Below, in pieces: positions 7,846 through 17,671 of a stretch of 64,000 nucleotides of DNA. The notes beneath the pieces are model-generated. The model saw nothing but the letters and a program-made list of their open reading frames with translations. It did not search any database and had not been told where the DNA came from. Source of the DNA: Leucobacter zeae (lineage in GTDB: Bacteria > Actinomycetota > Actinomycetes > Actinomycetales > Microbacteriaceae); NCBI RefSeq assembly GCF_016758175.1, contig NZ_QYAB01000001.1, positions 1,963,850 to 2,027,849 on the forward strand. Reading direction: 5' to 3'. The translations under genes and the position numbers were made by a program. Numbering within the stretch: position 1 is the first letter of the stretch; each line of letters opens with the position of its first letter.

Positions 7846-8568
7846 GTGCCCCTGTATCGCGAGCAAGGCGTCGTCCTGCGCACCCACAAGCTGGGAGAGG
7901 CCGACCGTATCGTGACGCTCCTCACCCGCGGCCGCGGGCTCCAACGCGCCGTGGCGAAGGGTGTCCGTCGCACCTCGTCGAAGTTCGGGGCCCGTCTGGA
8001 GCCCTTCATGGTGGCCGACATCCAGTGCTACGAGGGACGCACGCTCGACACCATCACGCAGGCCGAGACGCTCGGCGCCTACGGGCCTCCGATCAGCGCC
8101 GACTACGACCGCTACCGCGCGGGGAGCGTGATCGTCGAGACCGCGGCGCGGCTCGCCGAGGGCGACAGCTCGCGGGAGCTCTACACCCTGCTCGTCGGGG
8201 CGCTGCGCACGCTGGCCGGGGGGAGGATCCCGCCCGAACTCGTGCGCGACGGGTACCTGCTGCGCGCGATGGCCGTCGCCGGCTGGACACCGGGGCTCGA
8301 CACCTGCGTGCGCTGCGGCGCGCCCGGCCCGCACACGGTCGTCGCGGTGCAGTACGGCGGCGTGCTCTGCGAGACCTGCCGAGCACCGGGATCGCCGCGG
8401 CTCGACCCGGGCAGCATCCGGCTGCTCGTCGCGCTCCTCGCCGGCGACTGGGACGCCGCACTCGCGTCGAGCGAACGCGAGCGCGGACAGGCGGCCGGGA
8501 TCGCCGCAGCCTATACCCAGTGGCACCTGGAACGCGGGCTGCGCTCCTTCACGGCGCCGAGGTCATAG
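7846..8568 (+). CDS. recO: DNA repair protein RecO
   Basis: A 240-residue recombination mediator that, with RecR and RecF, loads RecA on SSB-coated DNA. The N-terminal OB-fold starts [21 protein letters not shown]. The C-terminal region has a four-cysteine zinc site, CVRCG near 154 and CETC near 175. The GTG at 7846 matches the usual RecO N-terminus. GGAGG abuts the start and is too close to act as a Shine-Dalgarno site, while GATAAT (7834-7839) ends 6 nt before it, so the mRNA is probably leaderless. It is followed by uppS, a common actinobacterial neighbour. Confidence 0.95.
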   Translation: MPLYREQGVVLRTHKLGEADRIVTLLTRGRGLQRAVAKGVRRTSSKFGARLEPFMVADIQCYEGRTLDTITQAETLGAYGPPISADYDRYRAGSVIVETAARLAEGDSSRELYTLLVGALRTLAGGRIPPELVRDGYLLRAMAVAGWTPGLDTCVRCGAPGPHTVVAVQYGGVLCETCRAPGSPRLDPGSIRLLVALLAGDWDAALASSERERGQAAGIAAAYTQWHLERGLRSFTAPRS

Positions 8569-8578
8569 GCTGTCACCC

Positions 8579-9364
8579 ATGCGCACCGCACCCGCCACGC
8601 TCGTGCCCGTCGACTGGACGGGGGAGCAGCCGCCGACCTTCGATGGGCCGGCGCCGAAGCACGTCGCCATCGTGATGGACGGCAACGGCCGCTGGGCGAA
8701 CCGCCGCGGCCTGCCGCGAGTCGAGGGGCACCGCATGGGTGAGCAGGTGCTCCTCGACGTCGTGGCCGGGGCGATCCAGGCGGGCGTCACGCACCTCAGC
8801 GTCTACGCGTTCTCGACCGAGAACTGGCGACGCTCGCCGGACGAGGTGCGCTTCCTCATGGGCTTCAACCGGGACGTGCTCCGACGCAGGCGGGCCCAGC
8901 TCGACGCGTGGAACGTCCGCATGCGCTGGGCCGGCCGACGGCCCCGGCTCTGGGGCTCCGTGATCAACGAGCTCAAGGCGGCCGAGCGGGCGACCGCGCG
9001 CAACACCGGCCTCACGCTCACCATGTGCGTGAACTACGGCGGCCGCAACGAGCTCACCGACGCGGTGCGCGCGATCGCGGCCGAGGTGCAGGCGGGCCGG
9101 TTGTCGCCGAACGGCATCACCGAGCGCACGATCGAGCGGCACCTGTACGTGCCCGAGCTCCCGCAGGTCGACCTCTTCCTGCGCAGCTCGGGCGAGCAGC
9201 GCACCAGCAACTTCATGCTCTGGCAGTCCGCGTACGCCGAGATGGTGTTCCTCGACACCCTGTGGCCCGACTTCGGGCGCCAGGAGCTTTGGGACGCGAT
9301 CCGCATCTACCACGATCGCGACCGGAGATTCGGCGGCGCGGTGGATCGCCCGACCGGCGCCTGA
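8579..9364 (+). CDS. uppS: Isoprenyl transferase (undecaprenyl/decaprenyl diphosphate synthase)
   Basis: A 261-residue cis-prenyltransferase that extends an allylic diphosphate with isopentenyl diphosphate to make the lipid carrier for cell-wall synthesis. The active-site motif [13 protein letters not shown] is near residues 28-40, with FSTENW near 80. [21 protein letters not shown] near 205 binds the homoallylic substrate. The ATG at 8579 starts 10 nt after the recO stop; TAGGCT (8566-8571) ends 7 nt before it and no Shine-Dalgarno sequence is seen. Chain length cannot be deduced. Confidence 0.96.
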   Translation: MRTAPATLVPVDWTGEQPPTFDGPAPKHVAIVMDGNGRWANRRGLPRVEGHRMGEQVLLDVVAGAIQAGVTHLSVYAFSTENWRRSPDEVRFLMGFNRDVLRRRRAQLDAWNVRMRWAGRRPRLWGSVINELKAAERATARNTGLTLTMCVNYGGRNELTDAVRAIAAEVQAGRLSPNGITERTIERHLYVPELPQVDLFLRSSGEQRTSNFMLWQSAYAEMVFLDTLWPDFGRQELWDAIRIYHDRDRRFGGAVDRPTGA

Positions 9365-9396
9365 CCCGCGCGAGGATCTGCGAGAATGGGAGCGAT

Positions 9397-10593
9397 ATGA
9401 CTTCCCAGACCCTCACCGATGGCCGACTGCGCATCGGACCGATCGAACTCGATGTGCCCGTCGTGCTGGCGCCGATGGCCGGCATCACCAACACCGCGTA
9501 CCGCCGGCTCTGCCGCGAGTACGGCGCGGGACTCTTCGTCAGTGAGATGATCACGACCCGCGCCCTCGTCGAGCGCACGCCGACCTCGCTGCGCCTGATC
9601 ACGCACCACGAGAGCGAGACGCCGCGCTCGATCCAGCTCTACGGAGTCGATCCGAAGACCGTGACCGAGGCGGTCAAGTTCCTGGTCGACGAGGATCGCG
9701 CCGACCACATCGACCTGAACTTCGGCTGCCCGGTGCCGAAGGTCACGCGGCGCGGCGGCGGCTCGGCCCTGCCGTGGAAGCGCGACCTCTTCAAGGCCAT
9801 CGTGGAGGGCGCCGTGCGGGCCGCCGGCGACATCCCCCTCACCGTCAAGATGCGCAAGGGCATCGACGACGAGCACCTCACGTATCTCGACGCCGCGCGC
9901 ACCGCAGAGGACGCCGGCGTCGCGGCGATCGCGCTCCACGGCCGAACCGCCAACCAGCACTATTCCGGCCAGGCCGACTGGTCGTCCATCGCCCGTCTGA
10001 AGGAGGCGGTCACGAGCGTACCCGTGCTCGGCAACGGCGACATCTGGTCGGCGGAGGACGCCGTGCGCATGGTCCGCGAGACCGGGTGCGACGGCGTCGT
10101 GGTCGGGCGCGGCTGCCTCGGACGCCCCTGGCTCTTCGGCGACCTCGACGCCGCGTTCCGCGCGGAGTCCGGCCGGTTGAGCCGCGACGACGCGCGGAAC
10201 GCCCTGGCGAAGCCGCCGCTCGGCGAGGTGATGCGGGCGATGCGCCGGCACACCGAGCTCCTCATCGAGTTCTACGAGAACGAGGAGGACCGCGGCTGCC
10301 GCGACATCCGCAAGCACGTCGCGTGGTATTTCAAGGGCTACGGCGTCGGCGGGGACACCCGCCGCGCGCTCTCGATGGTCGAGTCGCTCGAGCAGATGGA
10401 CGAGATCTTCGCGACCATGGACGCCGACATGCCCTACCCGGGCGAGGACGCCGAGGGCCCGCGCGGCCGCGCCGGGAGCCCCAAGCGCACCGTGCTGCCC
10501 CACGGGTGGCTCGACAGCCGGACGAGCGACAGCGCGGATCGCGCCGCGGTGGCCGAGGGCGAACGGATCGACGGCGGCTCCGATGGCGGCTAG
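9397..10593 (+). CDS. dusB: tRNA-dihydrouridine synthase
   Basis: A 398-residue flavoenzyme that reduces uridines in the tRNA D-loop. PVVLAPMAGITNTAYRRLC near 28-46 begins the TIM barrel that holds FMN. NFGCPVPKVTRRGGGSAL near 107 carries the catalytic cysteine. GNGDIW and VVVGRGCLGRPWLF near 210-240 bind the flavin phosphate. A proline/charge-rich tail follows residue 345. The ATG at 9397 has GGGAG about 4 nt upstream. The 3' end overlaps dgt by 11 nt, so dusB-dgt are probably translated together. Confidence 0.95.
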   Translation: MTSQTLTDGRLRIGPIELDVPVVLAPMAGITNTAYRRLCREYGAGLFVSEMITTRALVERTPTSLRLITHHESETPRSIQLYGVDPKTVTEAVKFLVDEDRADHIDLNFGCPVPKVTRRGGGSALPWKRDLFKAIVEGAVRAAGDIPLTVKMRKGIDDEHLTYLDAARTAEDAGVAAIALHGRTANQHYSGQADWSSIARLKEAVTSVPVLGNGDIWSAEDAVRMVRETGCDGVVVGRGCLGRPWLFGDLDAAFRAESGRLSRDDARNALAKPPLGEVMRAMRRHTELLIEFYENEEDRGCRDIRKHVAWYFKGYGVGGDTRRALSMVESLEQMDEIFATMDADMPYPGEDAEGPRGRAGSPKRTVLPHGWLDSRTSDSADRAAVAEGERIDGGSDGG

Positions 10594-11881
10594 GCCGCAG
10601 GCCCGCCGCGAGGCCGGAGCCCCGCACGAGGCAGGGCTGCCCGCGGGGTACACCGCGGTCGACGCCGAGCGGTTCCTCCCCGAGGCCCACGGGGGCCACC
10701 GCAGCGACTTCGCGCGCGACCGCGCCCGCGTGCTGCACTCGAGCGGCTGGCGGCGCCTCGCTGCGAAGACGCAGGTGCTCAGCCCGACGGCAGGGATCGA
10801 CTTCGCCCGCAACCGGCTCACGCACTCGCTCGAGGTCGCGCAGATCGGCCGCGAGCTCGCCGTCTCGCTCGGCGTCTCGCAGGACGTCGTCGACACCGCC
10901 TGCCTCGCCCACGACCTCGGACATCCGCCGTTCGGGCACAACGGCGAACGCGCGCTCGACGAGTGGATGTCGGGCTTCGGCGGATTCGAGGGAAACGCGC
11001 AGACCCTGCGGATCCTCACCCGGCTCGAACCGAAGCGGTTCGCCCCGGACGGCTCGAGCGTCGGGCTCAACCTGACCCGTGCCACGCTCGATGCGAGCTG
11101 CAAGTACCCGTGGGCGCTGGACGAGGCGGCTCCCGGCAGCCGGAAGTTCGGCTACTTCGCCGACGACGCTCCGGTCTTCGCCTGGCTGCGTGGCGGCGCA
11201 CCCGAGCGCAGGAAGTGCGTCGAGGCCCAGATCATGGACTTCTCGGACGACGTCGCGTACTCGGTGCACGACTTCGAGGACGCGATCGTATCGGAGCACA
11301 TCGATCCGCAGTTCCTCACGGCGCGCTCGGGGCACTCGGCGCTCATCCGAGCCGTGGCGGACTGGGCGGGCGGGGACTTCACCGTCGACGAACTCGGCGC
11401 GGCGTTCGACCGGATGGCGCGCAGCGAGAACTGGCTGAACGGCTGGGACGGTTCGCGTCGCGATCAGGCGAGGCTGAAGAACTTCACGAGCGACATGATC
11501 GGCCGCTTCGCGCGCGCCGCGATCCGGGACACGCTGCACGAGGCCGATGGCCTGCCGCTCGCGCGGTACGGCGCGCGGATGGTGGTGCCGCGGGAGGTCA
11601 GCGCCGAGATCGCCGTACTCAAGGGCGTGGTCGCGGCCTACGTGATGCAGAGCGGCAGGCGGCAGCCGACGTACCGGCGTCAGCGCGCACTGCTCGCGGA
11701 ACTGCTGCACACGCTCTGGGAATCGGGAGCGCACGAGCTCGAGCCCGCCTACGCTGCGGACTTCCGGGCCGCAACCGACGAGGCAGCCGCACGGCGCGCG
11801 GTCGTCGATCAGGTCGCATCGCTCACCGACCAGTCCGCGATCGCCTGGTACGAGCGGCTCTGCACGGCGCCGCTGGTGTAG
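10583..11881 (+). CDS. dgt: Deoxyguanosinetriphosphate triphosphohydrolase-like protein
   Basis: A 432-residue HD-domain enzyme of the dNTPase family, which splits dNTPs into deoxynucleosides and triphosphate. RNRLTHSLEVAQIGR near residue 75 and CLAHDLGHPPFGHNGE near 110-125 give the H...HD metal ligands, and MDFSDDVAYSVHDFEDAI near 217 gives the final aspartate. The first 40 residues (to DFARDRARVLHSSGWRRL) match the conserved dGTPase N-terminus. The ATG at 10583 overlaps dusB. dnaG follows, an order usual in this group, tying nucleotide pool control to replication priming. Confidence 0.95.
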   Translation: MAARPQARREAGAPHEAGLPAGYTAVDAERFLPEAHGGHRSDFARDRARVLHSSGWRRLAAKTQVLSPTAGIDFARNRLTHSLEVAQIGRELAVSLGVSQDVVDTACLAHDLGHPPFGHNGERALDEWMSGFGGFEGNAQTLRILTRLEPKRFAPDGSSVGLNLTRATLDASCKYPWALDEAAPGSRKFGYFADDAPVFAWLRGGAPERRKCVEAQIMDFSDDVAYSVHDFEDAIVSEHIDPQFLTARSGHSALIRAVADWAGGDFTVDELGAAFDRMARSENWLNGWDGSRRDQARLKNFTSDMIGRFARAAIRDTLHEADGLPLARYGARMVVPREVSAEIAVLKGVVAAYVMQSGRRQPTYRRQRALLAELLHTLWESGAHELEPAYAADFRAATDEAAARRAVVDQVASLTDQSAIAWYERLCTAPLV

Positions 11882-11952
11882 GCGACACGCACCGGCGTTC
11901 CGCTCCAGCGGCGCGGCCGCCGCTCCGGTCGCTCGTCTAGTACCCTCGAGCT

Positions 11953-13941
11953 ATGGCAGGCCGAATCCGACAGAGCGACGTCGAGGAGGTCAAGAAGCGC
12001 ACCAACCTCGCCGACCTGGTCGGCGACTACGTGACGCTGAAGAACGCCGGCATCGACTCCATGAAGGGGCTCTGCCCGTTCCACGACGAGCGCAGCCCGA
12101 GTTTTCACGTGCGCCCGGCGCTCGGTTACTACCACTGCTTCGGCTGCGGCGAGTCTGGCGACGCGTTCACCTTCGTGCAGCGCATGGACCACCTCACTTT
12201 CGCCGAGACCGTCGAGCGGCTCGCCGCACGGATCCACTACGTGCTGACCTACGAGGAGGGCGGGTTCCAGCGCGAGCAGGGGCCGAACCGCGCTCGGCTG
12301 CTCGCCGCGAACCAGGCTGCGGCGGCGTTCTTCGTCGCCCAGCTCGCGACGGACGAGGGTGCCGCAGGGCGGGACTTCCTCACTGGGCGGGGCTTCGACC
12401 CCGCCGCGGCCGAGCGCTTCGGCGTCGGATACGCGCCGCGCGGTTGGAGCGGCCTCACCGAGCACCTCACCGGGCAGGGATACACCCCCGCCGAGCTCGC
12501 GCAGTCCGGCCTCGTCTCCGAGGGCCAGCGCGGCGTCTACGACCGCTTCCGCGGACGGGTCGTGTGGCCGATCCGCGACACGAGCGGGCAGACCCTCGGC
12601 TTCGGAGCGCGCAAGCTCTACGACGACGATCCCGGGCCGAAGTACCTGAACACTCCGGAGTCTCCGGTCTACCACAAGTCGCAGGTGCTCTACGGCCTCG
12701 ACGTCGCCAAGCGCGCCATCTCGCGCGGCAAGCGGGCGGTCGTGGTCGAGGGCTACACCGACGTGATGGCGTGCCACCTCGCCGGGATCGAGACCGCGGT
12801 GGCGACCTGCGGTACCGCGTTCGGCCGGGACCACATCGCCGTGCTCCGGCGCATCATGGGCGACGACTCCGCCGCAGAGGTCGTCTTCACCTTCGACCCC
12901 GACGAGGCCGGCCAGAAAGCGGCGCTGCGCGCGTTCAGCGAGGAGAAGCGCTTCACGGCGCAGACCTACGTCGCCGTCGCGCCCGACGGCCTCGACCCGT
13001 GCGACCTGCGACTCCATCGCGGCGACGAGGCCGTGCGCGAGCTCTTCACCCGCAAGACCCCGCTGTTCGAGTTCGCACTGCGCCAGGCCGTCGCTCGCTT
13101 CGACCTGAACAGTGTCGAGGGGCGCGTATCCGCGCTCCGCGAGGCGGCGCCCATCATCGCCGAGATCAAGGACCCGTCGCTGCGCCCGGGATACGCGCGC
13201 GAGCTCGCCCGCATGCTCGGCGTCGACCTCGCCGAGGTGCAGCAGGCGGTCCGAGCCGCGGGCCAGCACGCCGCACGACGCGCCGGGGGACAGGCCCGCG
13301 GTGCGCAGGGCGGGCCAGGAGGGACCGGGGGATCGGGAGGCGGCCGACCGTCTTCCGGCGGTGCCGATGAACGATTCGCGGGCGCCTCGGGTCGGGGGGC
13401 CGGCACCACCGCCGGCGACGACCGTCTCGATCCCTCCGAGGATCCCGGATCCGGCCGGCCGGCCCCTCGCATCGGGCTGTCCTCGCTGCGCAGCGCGCCG
13501 ACGACCTGGCTGGAGCGCGACGCCCTCATGGCGATGCTGCAGCAGGGGGAGCACGTCGGCGCGGACCTCATGCAGCAGGCCGCGACGGCCATGGTCTCGG
13601 AGCCGAACCTGCGCGTCGTGCGGGACGCGATCGCCGCTGCCATGGCCGCGGCTCACGGCGCGGCCGGGCTCGAGCAGGTGCTCGCCGCGGCGCCGGAGAG
13701 CCATCACGGGCTGATCCGTGAACTGGCGATGGCCCCGATGCCGGAGCGGCGGCCGGAGCACCTGGGAGCGTACGCGAGGGATGTCGTCGTCTCGCTGCTG
13801 GACCGCGACCTGCTGTCGTTGAAGCAGGAGCTCCTCGCCCGGCTGCAGCGGATCGCGGGCTCCGACCCCGCTGCGTCGCGTCGCATTCAGGAGCAGCTCG
13901 TCGCGCTCGAATCGGCGCGGCGAGGGCTCCGGGACGAGTAG
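11953..13941 (+). CDS. dnaG: DNA primase DnaG
   Basis: A 662-residue primase that makes RNA primers at the replication fork. The CHC2 zinc-binding domain reads CPFHDERSPSF near 41 and CFGCGESGD near 60. The TOPRIM domain has VVVEGYTDVMA near 262 with the acidic FTFDPDEAG near 312. A glycine- and serine-rich linker (about 440-480) leads to a C-terminal helicase-interaction region. The ATG at 11953 has no Shine-Dalgarno sequence; TAGTAC (11938-11943) ends 9 nt before it, suggesting a very short or absent leader. The linker is low-complexity, but the reading frame is intact. Confidence 0.96.
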   Translation: MAGRIRQSDVEEVKKRTNLADLVGDYVTLKNAGIDSMKGLCPFHDERSPSFHVRPALGYYHCFGCGESGDAFTFVQRMDHLTFAETVERLAARIHYVLTYEEGGFQREQGPNRARLLAANQAAAAFFVAQLATDEGAAGRDFLTGRGFDPAAAERFGVGYAPRGWSGLTEHLTGQGYTPAELAQSGLVSEGQRGVYDRFRGRVVWPIRDTSGQTLGFGARKLYDDDPGPKYLNTPESPVYHKSQVLYGLDVAKRAISRGKRAVVVEGYTDVMACHLAGIETAVATCGTAFGRDHIAVLRRIMGDDSAAEVVFTFDPDEAGQKAALRAFSEEKRFTAQTYVAVAPDGLDPCDLRLHRGDEAVRELFTRKTPLFEFALRQAVARFDLNSVEGRVSALREAAPIIAEIKDPSLRPGYARELARMLGVDLAEVQQAVRAAGQHAARRAGGQARGAQGGPGGTGGSGGGRPSSGGADERFAGASGRGAGTTAGDDRLDPSEDPGSGRPAPRIGLSSLRSAPTTWLERDALMAMLQQGEHVGADLMQQAATAMVSEPNLRVVRDAIAAAMAAAHGAAGLEQVLAAAPESHHGLIRELAMAPMPERRPEHLGAYARDVVVSLLDRDLLSLKQELLARLQRIAGSDPAASRRIQEQLVALESARRGLRDE

Positions 13942-13965
13942 CGTCCGTGCCGTAGTCTGTTGGGC

Positions 13966-14814
13966 ATGCCGCATCCCGACCTCTCCGCGAACCCGATCGT
14001 CCGACTCTCCGACCTGTCGCTGTCGTACCCGGCGCACTCGGGCGGGCGGGAGTTCGAGGCGGTCGAGGGCTTGACGCTCGACGTCGCCCAGGGGCAGGTC
14101 GTGGCGCTGCTCGGGGAGAGCGGCTCGGGCAAGTCGACGCTCGCGAAGTTCATCGCGGGCCGGGCGTCCGACGCCACGGAGAAGGGTGCGAGGATCAAGC
14201 TCACCGGCGGTGCCGCGCACGTCATGAACGTGCCGATGCGCCGGCTGAGCCGGCGGACGCGCTCCCGGCTCACGGCGTACGTGGGCTACCTGGCGCAGGA
14301 CGCGGGCGCGACGCTCACGCCCGAGCTCAACGTCGGCGACATCCTCTTCGAGCCGATCGTCGAGCGGAGCAAGCACTTCGATCGCGACGAGCTCGGAGAG
14401 CGCATCGCCGAGATGATGGACATCGTGGCGCTGCCCCTCAGCAAACTGCAGGAGTACCCCTACGAGCTCTCGAAGGGCCAGCGCCAGCGCATCGCAGTCA
14501 TGCGCGCCCTCATGCTGGACCCGTCGCTCCTCGTCATCGACGAGCCCACGCTCGGCGTCGACGCGAACAACCGGCCGAAGATCGTCGACCTCATGCGGTG
14601 GTACCGCGAGCGCACGAACGCGGCCATGGTGCTCATCAGCCACGACATCGGGATGCTGGAGGCGCTGGGCCAGGAGGTGCTCGTGATGCAGCAGGGGCGG
14701 CTCGTCGGGCAGGGGGACATCAACGAGATCTTCCGCAGCGCCGACCACGGATACGTGCAGCGGCTCGCGCAGGCGCTCCGCGCGACGGCGTACGACGAGA
14801 TCGCCGAGGAGTAG
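13966..14814 (+). CDS. ABC transporter ATP-binding protein, OppD/DppD-like, without a partner permease
   Basis: A 282-residue single ATPase domain. Walker A is GESGSGKST near 47-55, the Q-loop is YLAQDAG near 108, the signature is LSKGQRQR near 167 instead of LSGGQ, and Walker B is LLVIDEPTLG near 188, with the H-loop ISHD near 225. The sequence resembles peptide/nickel importer ATPases, but no permease or binding protein is nearby; dnaG lies upstream and tRNA-Asn downstream. The ATG at 13966 follows TAGTCT (13953-13958) by 7 nt without a Shine-Dalgarno sequence. It may serve a distant transporter or a non-transport role. Confidence 0.85.
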   Translation: MPHPDLSANPIVRLSDLSLSYPAHSGGREFEAVEGLTLDVAQGQVVALLGESGSGKSTLAKFIAGRASDATEKGARIKLTGGAAHVMNVPMRRLSRRTRSRLTAYVGYLAQDAGATLTPELNVGDILFEPIVERSKHFDRDELGERIAEMMDIVALPLSKLQEYPYELSKGQRQRIAVMRALMLDPSLLVIDEPTLGVDANNRPKIVDLMRWYRERTNAAMVLISHDIGMLEALGQEVLVMQQGRLVGQGDINEIFRSADHGYVQRLAQALRATAYDEIAEE

Positions 14815-14853
14815 GGTCGTGCGTCCCGGCTCGCCCGGGCGGCACGATCCGAT

Positions 14854-14883
14854 TTGCGCGGGATCGAATTCGTTGCCTAAGAT
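14854..14883 (+). promoter_or_regulatory. Promoter of tRNA-Asn
   Basis: TTGCGC (14854-14859) and TAAGAT (14878-14883) are spaced by 18 bp and end 23 nt before the tRNA. Confidence 0.6.
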
Positions 14884-14906
14884 AGAGGACGTTGCTTCGG
14901 CAATGA

Positions 14907-14979
14907 TCCCCTGTAGCTCAGTTGGCAGAGCGCTTGACTGTTAATCAGGATGTCGCTGGTTCGAGCCCAGCCGGGGGAG
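14907..14979 (+). tRNA. tRNA-Asn (anticodon GTT)
   Basis: A 73-nt cloverleaf: acceptor TCCCCTG/CGGGGGA with one G-T pair, discriminator G, anticodon GTT in CTGTTAA, T-loop TTCGAGC. CCA is not encoded. Confidence 0.95.
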
Positions 14980-14988
14980 CGGAAACGG

Positions 14989-15022
14989 CGAACGGGCCCG
15001 GGTGTTCACCCGGGCCCGTTCG
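14989..15022 (+). terminator. Terminator after tRNA-Asn
   Basis: A near-continuous palindrome: 14989-15004 pairs perfectly with 15007-15022, so at least 14 bp with a minimal GTTC-type loop can form 9 nt after the tRNA. There is no T-tract. Confidence 0.75.
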
Positions 15023-15133
15023 CGTATCCGGACCGTCCGCCCGACGGACCTCGCTCGGGCGATCTATGATCGGGATCGAGGCGGTGCGTCGACGGACGAC
15101 GGGTGCCGCCGCGGTACCGGCGAGGAGGCCCCC

Positions 15134-15730
15134 ATGCAGCAACGGGACGACGCGAACGAACACCTCGGGACGCGGGATCGGCACGGCTCCGTCATCGCCG
15201 TCCCGCCCTACGGCGCACCCGATCTGCACGAGTCGGTCTGGCTCGCCCCCGGCTCCGTGATCGTCGGCGATGTGACCATCGGCGAGCAGAGCAGCGTCTG
15301 GTACAACGCCGTCGTTCGAGGCGACTCGAACCGCGTGCGCATCGGCGCTCGGACGAATGTCCAGGACGGGGTCGTGATCCACACGCAGCGCGGAGGCGAC
15401 GAAGGCGCCGCGATCATCGGCGACGACGTCTCGATCGGCCATAACGCCGTCGTGCACGGGGCGACGATCGCAGACGGTTGCCTCATCGGCATGAACTCGA
15501 CCGTGCTGAGCGGCGCCGTCATCGGGGCCGGCTCGCTCGTCGCAGCGGGTGCGCTCGTTCCCCAGGGCGCCGTGATCCCGCCCCACTCGCTCGTCGCGGG
15601 GATCCCGGGCCGCGTGATCCGCGAACTCCGGGACGAGGATCGCCGAGGAGTGCGCGAGAACGCCGAGATCTACGCGGCCTACACGGACAATCATCGGGCC
15701 GCGACACGCGGCGCGGACTACGGAGTATGA
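15134..15730 (+). CDS. Gamma-class carbonic anhydrase family protein
   Basis: A 198-residue left-handed beta-helix protein with hexapeptide repeats (IVGDVTIGEQSSVWYNAVVRGD, IGARTNVQDGVVIHT, IGDDVSIGHNAVVHGATI). The three histidines in VVIHT, IGHN and VVHG match the zinc ligands of gamma carbonic anhydrases, which work as trimers. Many relatives (PaaY/YrdA type) lack proven anhydrase activity, so the exact reaction is open. The ATG at 15134 has GGAGG 5 nt upstream; TATGAT near 15064 may be a -10. It stands alone between tRNA genes. Confidence 0.88.
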   Translation: MQQRDDANEHLGTRDRHGSVIAVPPYGAPDLHESVWLAPGSVIVGDVTIGEQSSVWYNAVVRGDSNRVRIGARTNVQDGVVIHTQRGGDEGAAIIGDDVSIGHNAVVHGATIADGCLIGMNSTVLSGAVIGAGSLVAAGALVPQGAVIPPHSLVAGIPGRVIRELRDEDRRGVRENAEIYAAYTDNHRAATRGADYGV

Positions 15731-15793
15731 GTCGACGGCGAGCATGCACTATGCTCGGTGGGGTGCTTCGGCGCACTCGGCTGATCTCAGCTC

Positions 15794-15867
15794 GGGGATG
15801 TAGCTCAATGGTAGAGCCTCAGTCTTCCAAACTGATTACGCGGGTTCGATTCCCGTCATCCCCTCCA
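15794..15867 (+). tRNA. tRNA-Gly (anticodon TCC)
   Basis: The 71-nt body (15794-15864) has acceptor GGGGATG/CATCCCC, anticodon loop TTCCAAA and T-loop TTCGATT. The CCA end is encoded (15865-15867), unlike the other tRNA-Gly gene. TATGCT (15750-15755), embedded in a 7-bp inverted repeat (15739-15757), is a possible -10. Confidence 0.95.
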
Positions 15868-15999
15868 TCTCATCCACGGACATCACCCCGACCCGGCGCG
15901 CCCGTCCAGCGGCGATGCGAAATCCTCGCGGCTTTCCGATAGACTTGCTCGGGTTGTGCGCGCCCAGGCGCGCCATCGCAAGTCGAAACATCGAGGTTT

Positions 16000-16077
16000 C
16001 GGGGCGTAGCTCAGCTTGGCTAGAGCGCCCGCTTTGGGAGCGGGAGGTCGCAGGTTCGAATCCTGTCGCCCCGACCA
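16000..16077 (+). tRNA. tRNA-Pro (anticodon TGG)
   Basis: A cloverleaf with acceptor CGGGGCG/CGCCCCG, discriminator A, anticodon loop TTTGGGA in a CCCGC/GCGGG stem, T-loop TTCGAAT and encoded CCA. A TAGACT -10 candidate lies at 15940-15945. Confidence 0.95.
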
Positions 16078-16131
16078 GGGTCGATCGACCCGATAGCGAC
16101 AACAGCACGATTCCGATCACGAGAGGCCAAA

Positions 16132-17628
16132 TTGCCGAACACGACAGCTGAGAAGCTCACTCCGACCCGCGCCAAGCTGACCGTGGAGGTCACGCTCGAC
16201 GAGCTGGATCCCTACCTCACGCAGGCCTACAAGACCATCTCCGAGCAGGTGTCGGTTCCCGGCTTCCGCAAGGGCAAGGTCCCCGCGCCGATCATCGACC
16301 AGCGCGTCGGCCGCGAGGCCGTCATCCAGGAGGCCGTGAACGCCTCGCTCGACGACTTCTTCCAGGCCGCCCTGGCCGAGTCCGGCGAGCGCCCCATGGG
16401 CCGCCCGACGGCCGACGTCGAGCAGTGGATCGACGCGAAGGATGCCGACAGCAAGCTCGTGCTCGCGTTCGAGGTCGAGGTCCGCCCCGAGTTCGAGCTG
16501 CCGAAGTACGACGGCATGAAGCTCGTCGTCGACGACGCCGAGATCGACGACGACGCCGTCGAGGCCGAGCTCACCAAGCTCCGCGAGCGCTTCGGCACCC
16601 TCGTGACCGTCGATCGCCCGGCCAAGACCGGCGACTTCGTCGAGCTGGACCTCACCGCCACGATCGACGGCGAAGAGGTCGACCAGGCGAGCGGCGTCTC
16701 GTACGAGGTCGGCGCGGGCAACCTGCTCGCCGGCACCGATGAGGCCGTGGAGACCCTCACCGCGGGCGAGACCACGACCTTCACCTCGCAGCTGCTCGGC
16801 GGCGAGCACGAGGGCAAGGACGCCGAGGTCGAGCTGACGCTCACCGCGGTGAAGGAGCGCGAGCTCCCCGAGGCCGACGACGAGTTCGCCCAGCTCGCGA
16901 GCGAGTACGACACGATCGTCGAGCTCCGCGACAGCCTCAAGGACCAGGTCGGCCGCGCTTCCGTGTTCGCGCAGGGCCAGCAGGCGCGCGACCTCTTCAC
17001 CGCGACCCTCATCGAGCAGGCCGGCATCCCGGTCTCCGAGGAGCTCGTCGAGGAAGAGGTGCACCGTCACCTCGAGAGCGAGGGGCGCCTCGAGGACGAT
17101 GAGCACCGCGCCGAGGTCCGCAAGTCGTCGGAGGAGCAGATCCAGCTGCAGCTCCTGCTCGACGCCATCGTCGAGGCCGAGGGCGTCACCCCGACGCAGA
17201 ACGAGCTCTCGCAGTACATCTTCCAGTCGGCCCAGCAGTACGGCATGGAGCCCACCCAGTTCCTCCAGGCGATCAGCCAGGGCAACCAGATGGGGATCAT
17301 CCTCGGCGAGGTCACCCGCAACAAGGCGCTCGCGATCGCCCTCGCCAAGGCCGAGGTCGTCGACCAGTCGGGCAACGCGGTCGACCTGAGCGAGTTCACC
17401 GCCGTCGACTCCGACGACGAGGCCGATGACGAGGCCCCCGCGGCGGACGAGGCACCCGAGGCCCCCGCTGCCGAGGCTTCCGCCGAGTCGGCCCCCGCCG
17501 CAGAGGCGCCGAGCGAGGACGACGCCGAGGCCGCCAAGAAGGCTGCGCGCTCGGCAGCGGCGAAGAAGGCCGCAGCCACCCGCGCCGCGAAGAAGGCCGC
17601 AGCCGAGGCCGAGAAGGCCGCAGAGTAG
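16132..17628 (+). CDS. tig: Trigger factor
   Basis: A 498-residue ribosome-bound chaperone with peptidyl-prolyl isomerase activity. The N-terminal ribosome-binding domain contains the signature [12 protein letters not shown] near 46-57. An FKBP-like domain spans about 150-240 ([15 protein letters not shown]), followed by the helical chaperone domain. After residue 425 the protein continues into an acidic Ala/Pro/Glu stretch and a final Ala/Lys-rich repeat (KKAAARAA-like), a histone-like tail. The start is TTG at 16132, supported by GAGAGG 5 nt upstream and by the [18 protein letters not shown] start shared with homologues. It precedes clpP1-clpP2-clpX, the usual chaperone-protease order. Confidence 0.96.
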   Translation: MPNTTAEKLTPTRAKLTVEVTLDELDPYLTQAYKTISEQVSVPGFRKGKVPAPIIDQRVGREAVIQEAVNASLDDFFQAALAESGERPMGRPTADVEQWIDAKDADSKLVLAFEVEVRPEFELPKYDGMKLVVDDAEIDDDAVEAELTKLRERFGTLVTVDRPAKTGDFVELDLTATIDGEEVDQASGVSYEVGAGNLLAGTDEAVETLTAGETTTFTSQLLGGEHEGKDAEVELTLTAVKERELPEADDEFAQLASEYDTIVELRDSLKDQVGRASVFAQGQQARDLFTATLIEQAGIPVSEELVEEEVHRHLESEGRLEDDEHRAEVRKSSEEQIQLQLLLDAIVEAEGVTPTQNELSQYIFQSAQQYGMEPTQFLQAISQGNQMGIILGEVTRNKALAIALAKAEVVDQSGNAVDLSEFTAVDSDDEADDEAPAADEAPEAPAAEASAESAPAAEAPSEDDAEAAKKAARSAAAKKAAATRAAKKAAAEAEKAAE

Positions 17629-17671
17629 CCCGAACCCGGCTCGGCGACCAGGGCCGCACGGCCCCGCACCC

